Source: Pseudomonadota bacterium
GTDB taxonomy: Bacteria > Pseudomonadota > Alphaproteobacteria > Rhizobiales > Hyphomicrobiaceae
Direction: 5' to 3'
Assembly: GCA_023430315.1 (NCBI GenBank)
Contig: JAEZAW010000337.1
Location: forward strand, 1-5,465
Length of the DNA: 5,465 nucleotides
The notes under the pieces are model-generated. The model was not told where the DNA came from and ran no database searches. It was given only the letters and a program-made list of their open reading frames with translations. Position 1 is the first letter of the stretch, and every line of letters starts with the position of its first letter. A program made the position numbers and the translations under genes. This document shows, piece after piece, positions 1 to 4,691 of the stretch.

Positions 1-32
1 GACACCCTCCCGGACCCACCCGCCTTAATGAC

Positions 33-61
33 TTGGAGTTAGCGGATACGTCGCGCATAGC
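33..61 (+). promoter_or_regulatory. weak candidate promoter upstream of fosX
   Basis: TTGGAG (33-38) and CATAGC (56-61) are separated by 17 bp. Each matches the sigma-70 consensus at only three of six positions. It is the best-spaced pair found in the 130 bp before fosX and would give a leader of about 65 nt. The -35 half overlaps one copy of an inverted repeat that recurs after the gene. Inference only. The remainder of 1-130 shows no recognisable gene, and the in-frame stop at 40-42 could be the tail of an upstream gene but cannot be assigned. Confidence 0.2.
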
Positions 62-130
62 ACGAGCCGCATTTCCTACTCAAGCCGCTGATAAACTGAG
101 CCAGGCATCATCACCAGTTCGGAGAGCCGC

Positions 131-550
131 GTGGTTCAGGGCCTCAGCCACATGACGTTCATCGTCCGCGATCTCGATCGCATGGAAGCGATCCTCACGA
201 CCGTGCTCGACGCACGGAAGGTCTACGACAGCGGCGAGCAGACCTTCTCGCTCTCGAAGGAGCGCTTCTTCGTCGTCGGCGACGGCGCCGACCCGATCTG
301 GATTGCGACCATGGAAGGCGAGCCGCTGCCGACGCGCACCTATAATCACGTCGCCTTCAAGATCGCCGACGCCGACTACGAGACCTACCTGCAGCGTGTC
401 CTCCAGCTGGGCCTCGAAGTGCGCGAGGGGCGATCGCGCGTACCGGGCGAGGGTCAGTCGATCTACTTTTACGACGACGACAATCACATGTTCGAGCTGC
501 ACACGGGCACGCTCGACGAGCGCCTGAAGCGCTACGCGAAAGGCCGCTAG
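131..550 (+). CDS. fosX: FosX-type fosfomycin hydrolase (VOC superfamily)
   Basis: A 139-residue metalloenzyme of the vicinal oxygen chelate superfamily. FosX proteins use Mn(II) to add water to the epoxide of fosfomycin in the cytosol, which inactivates the antibiotic. Visible family marks are H7 (in GLSHMTF), H73 (in YNHVAFKI) and E122 (in HMFELHTG), the three metal ligands, plus E44 (in LSKERFF), which lines up with the general base of characterised FosX. The run IYFYDDDNHMFELHTGTL is typical of FosX rather than FosA or FosB. The GTG start at 131 is chosen because GGAGAG (121-126) precedes it and because the next in-frame ATG (152) would remove H7. A few extra residues near 51-55 (DGADP) lengthen the loop before the central strand relative to the Mesorhizobium FosX that I recall. 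No phosphonate-catabolism genes are visible beside it. The family call is firm. Whether it gives real resistance or acts on another epoxide cannot be told from sequence. Confidence 0.93.
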   Translation: MVQGLSHMTFIVRDLDRMEAILTTVLDARKVYDSGEQTFSLSKERFFVVGDGADPIWIATMEGEPLPTRTYNHVAFKIADADYETYLQRVLQLGLEVREGRSRVPGEGQSIYFYDDDNHMFELHTGTLDERLKRYAKGR

Positions 551-590
551 CGCGCTCCGCAAACTCCAAGTCTAAAAAAGGAGGGGGTTC

Positions 591-626
591 GGGGTCTCCC
601 CGATCGGGGTGCGGGGCTAGCCCCGC
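591..626. repeat. cluster of GC-rich palindromes after fosX
   Basis: Three inverted repeats are packed together: GGGG-TCT-CCCC (591-601), CCCCGATCGGGG (598-609) and the perfect palindrome GCGGGGCTAGCCCCGC (611-626). The first two share bases and exclude each other as hairpins. No T-run follows on the plus strand. On the minus strand a run of six T (575-580, read in reverse) lies about 17 nt beyond the 598-609 hairpin, too far for a classical terminator. It may end fosX transcription or be a copy of a dispersed intergenic repeat. The rest of 551-731 holds only a TATGCT hexamer (684-689) that could be a -10 box for the next gene, with no convincing -35. Confidence 0.45.
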
Positions 627-731
627 TCGCGTCGAAGACGCGACTGAGGCGCAACCGCGGAACCACAGCCACCACTCGCGCACTATGCTACCGTCCCACC
701 GGGCCGGCCTCAGCGGGAAGCACAACCGTCC

Positions 732-1148
732 ATGAGCACTCCAGGAATTCTCATCAACATCGACGTCGACGATCTCGCGCGCGCGACTGCGTTCTACTCG
801 GCGCTGCTTGATCTGAAGGTCGGCCGGCGTTTTGGCGACGGCGGCGTCGAGCTGATCGGCGGCGCGGCGCCATTCTATCTCCTGGTGAAAAAAGCTGGGA
901 CCGTCGCCAGCTCCACGACCGGCGAGACGCGGCGCTACACGCGACACTGGACGCCCGTCCATCTCGATTTCGTGGTCGAGGATGTCGATGCGGCCGTCGC
1001 GAGAGCTGTCGCTGCGGGCGCGACGATCGACGATCCGGCGGAGTCGCACAGCTGGGGCCGCATTGCCCGTCTCGCCGATCCCTTCGGCCACGGGTTCTGC
1101 CTCATTCAGTTCCTGGGAAGAGGCTACGACGAGATCGCCTCCAGCTAG
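732..1148 (+). CDS. VOC (glyoxalase/bleomycin-resistance-like) family protein
   Basis: A 138-residue single-domain protein with two beta-alpha-beta-beta-beta modules: module one about residues 5-55 (ILINIDVDDLARATAFYSAL) and module two about 75-130 (VHLDFVVEDVDAAVARAVAAG, then DPFGHGFCLIQF). The fold and the DPFGHG loop are typical of VOC proteins. Of the three positions that hold metal in FosX and glyoxalase, only H77 is kept. The first aligns with L7 and the last with C123 in place of Glu. This suggests a different or absent metal site, for example a binding protein. Substrate unknown. The ATG at 732 has only a poor ribosome site (GGGAAG about 14 nt upstream), but no better in-frame start is seen. 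It lies 181 bp after fosX in the same direction, too far for tight coupling, and a palindromic cluster separates them. Confidence 0.85.
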   Translation: MSTPGILINIDVDDLARATAFYSALLDLKVGRRFGDGGVELIGGAAPFYLLVKKAGTVASSTTGETRRYTRHWTPVHLDFVVEDVDAAVARAVAAGATIDDPAESHSWGRIARLADPFGHGFCLIQFLGRGYDEIASS

Positions 1149-1156
1149 GGACTTCC

Positions 1157-1513
1157 CTGCGCATTCAACGGGCTTCGATTGCAGCTACTGTCACCATCTA
1201 CATCGCCCTCGGCAGTGGCCCCGCGTCCGCGTAGGCCTATGTCGGCACGTGGGGCACGAACGCGGCGCAATGCCGGGTCGATCAGAGCCGGCAGAATGCA
1301 CCGCTCGTTCTCGGGCGCAGTCGGTATGATCAGCACGAGGCGCACTGCACATTCAGCAGCGTGCGCAAGACGGGCGCCTCATCATGGCAGATCGGAGCGC
1401 GATGCAATGTCGAGGGCGACCGCCAGTCGCACACGTTCAACATTTCTGTCGAGGGCAATAGCCTGACGCTCGCCGATCACTACGGCTCGCGCAGGCTCGT
1501 GAGGTGCCGGTAG
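1157..1513 (+). pseudogene. decayed gene for a small secreted cysteine-containing protein
   Basis: Reading from 1157 gives a signal-peptide-like stretch: LRIQRAS, then a hydrophobic core of about 13 residues (IAATVTIYIALG), then a PASA cleavage-type end. It is interrupted by TAG at 1232-1234. The same frame then stays open for 92 codons to TAG at 1511-1513 and encodes AYVGTWGTNAAQC, HEAHCTFSSV, WQIGARCNVEGD and a C-terminal LVRCR. These include four cysteines, the pattern of a small exported two-disulfide protein. I recall similar alphaproteobacterial hypothetical proteins that begin YxGTWA/G after a signal peptide. There is no ATG or GTG start in the frame. CTG at 1157 has AGGGA five bases upstream and looks like a mutated ATG, and TAG at 1232 is one change from CAG. 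The fit of signal peptide, stop and mature domain argues for a recently inactivated gene rather than chance. A sequencing error or stop-codon readthrough are alternatives. Function unknown. Confidence 0.68.
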
Positions 1514-1520
1514 GCGCGCG

Positions 1521-1997
1521 TCAAGCGCCAGCGCCAGACTTCTGGCGGCCGATTTCGAGATCGAATTGCTCGAGGAGGTCGCCGGCGGGCGGCACGTCAC
1601 GGCTCATGCGCATGAACGCCTCGAGACGGAGCGTATCCTCGTAGCTGTCGAGCCGGTAGATGAGGCCGTCCTTGATCGCGAAGACGAGCCGCCTCGAGCC
1701 TTCGATGATGTTGCCCGTCTTACGATGCCGATAGCGAAAATTCACCTGCGCGCGGACGATGTTGTCCTCGGCGCCGATGATCTCAGGATCGTAGTGGAGG
1801 TAATCGAACTCGGACAGCATCGCATATCCGAGATCGCGGCACCCATCTGGTCCACGGTAAGTGCCGGCGAGCGGAGAGGCGTCGCGCCCGTTGTGAATTG
1901 TATAGATGATCTCGGGATGGGCGTGTGCCACTGCCATCTCGAGATCCTGCACGCTCCAGTATTTGAAAAACGAGGCAACAACCGAACTGCCGTCCAT
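1521..1997 (-). CDS. NTF2-like / SnoaL-like family protein, paralog D
   Basis: A 158-residue cytosolic protein with the cone-shaped alpha+beta NTF2 fold: helices at about 3-27, strand IIYTIH (30-35), helix about 49-63, then strands from FDYL (64-67) through FRYRHRKTG (87-95), EGSRRLVFAIKDG (99-111) and YRLDSY (114-119), and a closing helix EAFMR (126-130). Residues shared with its three neighbours are Q17, D18, E20, Y32, H35, D65, Y66, R82, Q84, H91, R92, T94, G95, R103, R115 and Y119. The frame could begin 18 codons earlier at 2051, but ATG 1997 has GGGGAG (2006-2011) in front of it and makes the protein align with its paralogs from residue 1. It differs from A and B most in the tail (QFDLEIGRQKSGAGA) and in the HPEI near residue 27. 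Closest to paralog C. Substrate and reaction unknown; no complete ketosteroid-isomerase triad can be assigned. Confidence 0.9.
   Translation of the reverse strand: MDGSSVVASFFKYWSVQDLEMAVAHAHPEIIYTIHNGRDASPLAGTYRGPDGCRDLGYAMLSEFDYLHYDPEIIGAEDNIVRAQVNFRYRHRKTGNIIEGSRRLVFAIKDGLIYRLDSYEDTLRLEAFMRMSRDVPPAGDLLEQFDLEIGRQKSGAGA
1532..1547. repeat. inverted repeat at the convergent gene ends
   Basis: Seven-base arms CGCCAGA and TCTGGCG flank a 2-base centre. The element lies inside the last codons of paralog D, where the minus-strand gene converges with the decayed secreted-protein gene, whose stop is only 7 bp from D's stop. It may slow transcription from either side, but no T-run follows. A tandem GCGCCA pair (1525-1536) sits on its edge. 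Confidence 0.25.
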
Positions 1998-2027
1998 TCC
2001 CCGTGCTCCCCGGCCTTCGCCGCCCCG

Positions 2028-2041
2028 CCGCTGTGCAGCGG
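2028..2041. repeat. short stem-loop between paralogs C and D
   Basis: CCGCTG-TG-CAGCGG is a perfect 6-bp inverted repeat in the 73-bp gap between the stop of C and the start of D. It has no T-run, so it is not a standard terminator. It would leave C and D co-transcribed or partly attenuated. Confidence 0.25.
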
Positions 2042-2070
2042 GAATAAGCATTTATTTTCTAGGCCGAGTT

Positions 2071-2541
2071 CTAGGTTGAGCCTTGCTTCACGCGCTTCGG
2101 CAGTGCTGGCGTCTCCGCAAGCATATTGTTCGCGAGACGGTACTTCGTCAGTTTCATGAAGGCCTCGACAAGTTTCGCATCGTGGTAGCCGTCGATGCGG
2201 ACGATGCGCCCCCCCTTCACTTTGAAGACGAGGCGACGCGTGCCTTCGAGGATACCGCCCGTGAGCCTGTGCCGGTACTTGAAGCGCACCTGTGTTCTCA
2301 CCATGCGCCCTCGCGCGCTGAGAATAGTGGGCTCGTAGGCCAGATAGTCGAAATCCTCGAGTATGGAGAACAGCACGTCCCTGCAGGCATCGACGCCGTG
2401 CCGTTCGCCACCGAATGGGAGATTGCTTGTCGCAGCGTGTATCTTATAGACGATGCTATCGTGCAGAAGCGCACACGCTCTCTCGACGTCCTGAGCTACC
2501 CTGAAGGCAAGGAAGGCCTCAACAACCTCACGGCTGCTCAT
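2071..2541 (-). CDS. NTF2-like / SnoaL-like family protein, paralog C
   Basis: A 156-residue single NTF2-like domain in the same register as its neighbours: AQDVE (16-20), VYKIH (31-35), PFGG (42-45), FDYLAYEP (64-71), FKYRHRLTG (87-95), EGTRRLVFKVKGG (99-111), DGYH (117-120) and VEAFMKL (125-131), followed by a short basic tail (LPKRVKQGST). It shares RRLVF, the YRHR run and a CRD motif near 52-55 with D, which pairs it with D rather than with A or B. The start is set at ATG 2541, which aligns with the paralogs. An earlier in-frame ATG (2595) would add 18 unconserved residues across the likely promoter. The ribosome site is modest (GGGGACGAG just before the start). The stop lies 73 bp before D in the same direction. 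Enzymatic or binding role unknown. Confidence 0.9.
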   Translation of the reverse strand: MSSREVVEAFLAFRVAQDVERACALLHDSIVYKIHAATSNLPFGGERHGVDACRDVLFSILEDFDYLAYEPTILSARGRMVRTQVRFKYRHRLTGGILEGTRRLVFKVKGGRIVRIDGYHDAKLVEAFMKLTKYRLANNMLAETPALPKRVKQGST

Positions 2542-2574
2542 ATCTCGTCCCCACGTGCCTTCCCCCAAAAATTG

Positions 2575-2602
2575 AACGTACAATACTCCGCCCAATTATC
2601 AA
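2575..2602 (-). promoter_or_regulatory. candidate promoter for paralogs C and D
   Basis: Read on the minus strand, TTGATA (2597-2602, five of six -35 positions) and TACGTT (2575-2580, three of six) are 16 bp apart. This would place the transcript start about 25-30 nt before the ATG of C. The spot is a local AT-rich dip in a GC-rich region. Inference from consensus only. Confidence 0.35.
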
Positions 2603-2634
2603 CGTCTTCGTCGTCGCAGGCGCGAAGGTGCAAG

Positions 2635-2660
2635 GCGCCCGGAAACGCAACACCGGGTGC
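2635..2660. repeat. stem-loop in the gap between the GNAT gene and paralog C
   Basis: GCGCCCGG (2635-2642) and CCGGGTGC (2653-2660) form an 8-bp stem with a 10-nt loop. One pair is G-U on plus-strand RNA and becomes A-C on minus-strand RNA, where the genes run. No T-run follows on either side. It could weakly end GNAT transcription. The rest of the 172-bp gap (2542-2713) shows only the candidate promoter and an AT-rich patch next to the GNAT stop. Confidence 0.22.
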
Positions 2661-2713
2661 CCCGCGGACGTGGCGGCGACGCGCTATGGCATGGCCGCTA
2701 TAGTTATGCAAAA

Positions 2714-3322
2714 TCAAATAATTGGAATCTGTGGTGCTGCCTGTTTTGGCAGCAATCCCTCGAGACGCGGATCGCGGTAGCACTCGACCCCACGCGCGTA
2801 GGGGACAAAGCCGGAGCGCATATAGAACGCAAGCGCATCAGGGTGATCATTGGTGCACGTGTGAACCCAGAAACGGGCGATGCGAGGTGTCCTGCCCCAC
2901 GCCCGCTCGATGGCTCTGTTCATCAGGAACCGGCCAGCGCCGACACCGATCGCCTCCGGCACCACCCCGAAAAAGGCGAGCTCGCACGCGCCCTCGGTGC
3001 GGAAGTCGAGTTGCAGCAGCCCGATCTCGTCAGTCCCGGCGCAGAGCGTGTAGGTCTCCATGGCCTCCGACGAAAGCGCGGCGCCGAGATCGGCGGGACT
3101 GCGGCGAAGCTGGGAGCCCCAGAGCCACGGCTCGCCGACCATGCGGAAGACGCGGAGAAACTCCGCGACATCGGCCGGCATCCGCTTCAGCGAAAGCCCT
3201 GCAGCAGTATCGGGGCGCAGCGGCGGCGGCGCGTGCATCTCGAGATAGGTCACGACCTCCGCCACCCAGCCGGGCGGCAGCATGTGCAGCGCCGGCGGTG
3301 TCTCGCTGGCTTGTGACGACAT
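2714..3322 (-). CDS. GNAT-family N-acetyltransferase
   Basis: A 202-residue protein with a GNAT domain in its C-terminal half; such enzymes move the acetyl group of acetyl-CoA to an amine. Motif A, which holds the CoA pyrophosphate, is at about 117-141 (FFGVVPEAIGVGAGRFLMN). The usual Arg/Gln-x-x-Gly loop appears as IGVGAG. Motif B is about 152-172 (WVHTCTNDHPDALAFYMRSG), with the ALAFY-x-x-x-GF element common in this fold. An N-terminal extension (1-60, with VVTYLEMHAPP) matches an alphaproteobacterial GNAT subfamily that I recall, in which LEM and PWLW are conserved. No substrate is assigned to that group. The ATG at 3322 has a strong GGAGGGG seven bases ahead; M14 would be a weaker alternative. 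The gene sits between paralogs B and C on the same strand, 125 bp after B and 172 bp before C, so it could share either transcript, but tight operon spacing is absent. Confidence 0.93.
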   Translation of the reverse strand: MSSQASETPPALHMLPPGWVAEVVTYLEMHAPPPLRPDTAAGLSLKRMPADVAEFLRVFRMVGEPWLWGSQLRRSPADLGAALSSEAMETYTLCAGTDEIGLLQLDFRTEGACELAFFGVVPEAIGVGAGRFLMNRAIERAWGRTPRIARFWVHTCTNDHPDALAFYMRSGFVPYARGVECYRDPRLEGLLPKQAAPQIPII

Positions 3323-3371
3323 GAGCAGGCCCCTCCGCGGATCCCCACCGGCGGCAGGCCGGCGCGCGGAC

Positions 3372-3401
3372 GATATCGTGGATGCCCCACCTAGCCGTCA
3401 A
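3372..3401 (-). promoter_or_regulatory. weak candidate promoter for the GNAT gene
   Basis: On the minus strand TTGACG (3396-3401) is followed after 18 bp by GATATC (3372-3377). The -35 is good and the -10 poor. It lies in the 125-bp gap between B and the GNAT gene, about 50 bp before the start codon. Confidence 0.2.
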
Positions 3402-3447
3402 GTCGGCATCCTGACGCCGCAGTGTCGCCAGTCAGCCTCCTTTCCGC

Positions 3448-3969
3448 TTAGGGCTTGTCACATGCCTTGTCACAAACCTTCGGTTCCGGCGTCGCTTCCG
3501 ATGCCGTTGGTGGTGCGGGCCGCCCACTGATCCGTGGCGGCGCAACGATATCGTTCTCCGCCTCGCGCTGGCGCACGAGCCGCATGAATGTCTCGACGAG
3601 CCCCTCGTCGAGATACTCGTCGCATCGGGTCATCAGGCCGTTCTTCACCGTGAAGATGGTTCGCATCGACCCTTCGAGGTTCTCGCCCGTTCGCCGATGG
3701 TGCAGCTTGAATTGCGTCTGCACGCGCACAGTCTCGCCGGCGAAACCGACGATCCACTGGTCGAACTTCAGATAGTCGAACATCTCCAGCATCATATGGA
3801 GCGTGGCGCGGACGGCATCCTTGCCCTCCGAGGCACCAGCGAAGGGCACTGCCTGCTCCGAGATGTGCAGCGCATAGACGACATCATCGCTACAATATGA
3901 AATCGTCGTCTCTACGTCCTGGGCACTCCAGGCCTTGATAACGGCTTCGATAACAGATCGCGCATTCAT
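3448..3969 (-). CDS. NTF2-like / SnoaL-like family protein, paralog B
   Basis: A 173-residue protein with one NTF2-like domain (about 1-131) and an extended tail. Landmarks in order are AQDVE (16-20), VVYALH (30-35), PFAG (42-45), FDYL (64-67), VRVQTQ (81-86), HHRRTGE (90-96), EGSMRTIFTVKNG (99-111), RCDEY (115-119) and FMRLVRQREAENDIV (128-142). By eye, about 80 of the first 147 positions are identical to A with no gaps, so the two are recent duplicates. After residue 145 the tail is Pro/Ala-rich and ends in CDKACDKP, unlike A. ATG 3969 has GGAG eight bases upstream. It begins 27 bp after the stop of A, so the two probably share a transcript. Ketosteroid-isomerase-like or SnoaL-like chemistry is possible for the fold, but no substrate can be named. 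Confidence 0.93.
   Translation of the reverse strand: MNARSVIEAVIKAWSAQDVETTISYCSDDVVYALHISEQAVPFAGASEGKDAVRATLHMMLEMFDYLKFDQWIVGFAGETVRVQTQFKLHHRRTGENLEGSMRTIFTVKNGLMTRCDEYLDEGLVETFMRLVRQREAENDIVAPPRISGRPAPPTASEATPEPKVCDKACDKP
3454..3474. repeat. 9-bp direct repeat in the 3' end of paralog B
   Basis: CTTGTCACA occurs at 3454-3462 and 3466-3474, a 12-bp period kept in frame. It encodes the doubled CDK of the C-terminal CDKACDKP. It looks like a short tandem duplication that lengthened the tail. Confidence 0.6.
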
Positions 3970-3996
3970 TCAAAATCTCCGCAATACAATAGCTTG

Positions 3997-4518
3997 CTAC
4001 TCGCAATCCTCCTCGTCGGGCATCTTGGAGCTCACCTCGAGCGGCCGTCCGGCCCCCGTCTTGGCAATACGTTTTGGGATTTCCGGCGGTTGCACGATGT
4101 CATTGTCGGCTTCACGCTGCCGGGTGAGCCGCATGAATGCCTCGACCTTGCCGCGATCGACGTATTCCTCGCAGCGAACGATCAGGCCATCCCGAACCGT
4201 GAAAATGGTCCGGAAAGTGCCCTCTATCTCCTCCCCCGTGCGACGGTGGAGATATCTGTGGCTGGTCTGGACGCGCACAATCTCGCCCTGCACATCCATG
4301 ATGACCGGCTCGTACTCCAAATAGTCGAACGCCTTTATGAGCTCGTAGAAGGCGGCCTTCATCGCCTCCCGCCCATGAGCGACCCCGGCAAAGGGGGCCA
4401 ATTCCTCATCGAAATGCAGCGCATACACAACGTCCTCGGCCACGTACGCAAACGTGGACTCGACATCCTGGGCTCTCCACACCTCCAGCGCCGCAGCAAC
4501 AACATCACGCGAGTTCAT
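3997..4518 (-). CDS. NTF2-like / SnoaL-like family protein, paralog A
   Basis: A 173-residue protein, first gene of the minus-strand set. The NTF2-like domain covers about 1-131: helices about 4-25 (with AQDVE 16-20), strand VVYALHF (30-36), PFAG (42-45), helix 48-63, FDYLEYEPVI (64-73), then the curved sheet VRVQTSHRYLHRRTGEEIEG (81-100), RTIFTVRDGLIVRCEEY (103-119) and the helix KVEAFMRLTRQRE (124-136). The tail (NDIVQPPEIPKR onward) ends acidic, PDEEDCE. Conserved buried-type polar residues (Y32, H35, D65, Y66, R82, Q84, H91, R103, Y119) suggest a working pocket, but the standard ketosteroid isomerase Tyr/Asp/Asp set cannot be placed with certainty. The ATG at 4518 has GGAG about 11 nt upstream, a rather long spacing. 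It is divergent from the SDR gene, with 173 bp between the two starts. Function unknown. Confidence 0.93.
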   Translation of the reverse strand: MNSRDVVAAALEVWRAQDVESTFAYVAEDVVYALHFDEELAPFAGVAHGREAMKAAFYELIKAFDYLEYEPVIMDVQGEIVRVQTSHRYLHRRTGEEIEGTFRTIFTVRDGLIVRCEEYVDRGKVEAFMRLTRQREADNDIVQPPEIPKRIAKTGAGRPLEVSSKMPDEEDCE

Positions 4519-4555
4519 TCAGCCAATTGCTCCAAACACGGATCATCTCCGACTG

Positions 4556-4583
4556 AGCCTAATATGACGTTCGCTTTTGTCAA
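4556..4583 (-). promoter_or_regulatory. promoter candidate for paralogs A and B
   Basis: On the minus strand a perfect TTGACA (4578-4583) is followed after 16 bp by TAGGCT (4556-4561, three of six -10 positions). This leaves a leader of about 30 nt to the ATG of A. The perfect -35 in the divergent intergenic region makes this the best promoter candidate of the window. Confidence 0.45.
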
Positions 4584-4633
4584 ACTTCCGGCCACAAGCC
4601 CGGGAGAGGCGGCGCTATGCGGCATGCCGGACA

Positions 4634-4648
4634 TGCGGTATCACCGCA
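4634..4648. promoter_or_regulatory. palindromic operator candidate before the SDR gene
   Basis: TGCGGT-ATC-ACCGCA is a perfect inverted repeat with 6-bp arms and a 3-bp centre, 43 bp before the SDR start codon. A second palindrome, CGGCATGCCG (4620-4629), lies just upstream, and ATGCGG occurs in both. The placement fits a transcription-factor site controlling the SDR gene, but no regulator gene is in the window and the binding family is unknown. Confidence 0.35.
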
Positions 4649-4691
4649 GCGGGACTGCAGATCTCGACCAAGAGCACAGAGGAGTAACGCC

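Noticed and set aside
80..562. 160-codon open frame antisense to fosX
   Set aside because: Mirror of the FosX coding frame. The conserved metal-site residues are on the plus strand only.
357..1091. 244-codon open frame on the minus strand across the end of fosX and most of the VOC gene
   Set aside because: It spans two clear genes and a palindromic spacer, is rich in Arg and low-complexity, has no recognisable domain, and comes from high GC in the third codon positions.
131..1148. fosX and the VOC gene as a mobile resistance cassette
   Set aside because: No integrase, transposase, attC-like site or composition change was seen. The only hint is the short inverted repeat around fosX, reported separately.
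1232..1234. TAG as a recoded sense codon (readthrough) in the secreted-protein frame
   Set aside because: No readthrough context is recognisable and the start codon also appears lost, so simple gene decay explains both.
1179..1466. 95-codon plus-strand frame over the decayed secreted-protein gene
   Set aside because: It is Arg/Ser/Ala-rich and without a pattern. The neighbouring frame gives the signal peptide and four-Cys domain instead.
2538..2783. 81-codon minus-strand frame bridging the GNAT 3' end and the start of paralog C
   Set aside because: It overlaps the GNAT coding end, has no clear ribosome site and no recognisable features, though it covers an otherwise empty gap.
2657..3316. 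219-codon plus-strand frame opposite the GNAT gene, with two others overlapping it
   Set aside because: The minus strand carries an ordered GNAT domain with a strong ribosome site. The plus frames have no domain pattern.
3348..3362. CCGGC/GCCGG inverted repeat as a terminator between B and the GNAT gene
   Set aside because: Only a 5-bp stem in GC-rich sequence with no T-run; common by chance here.
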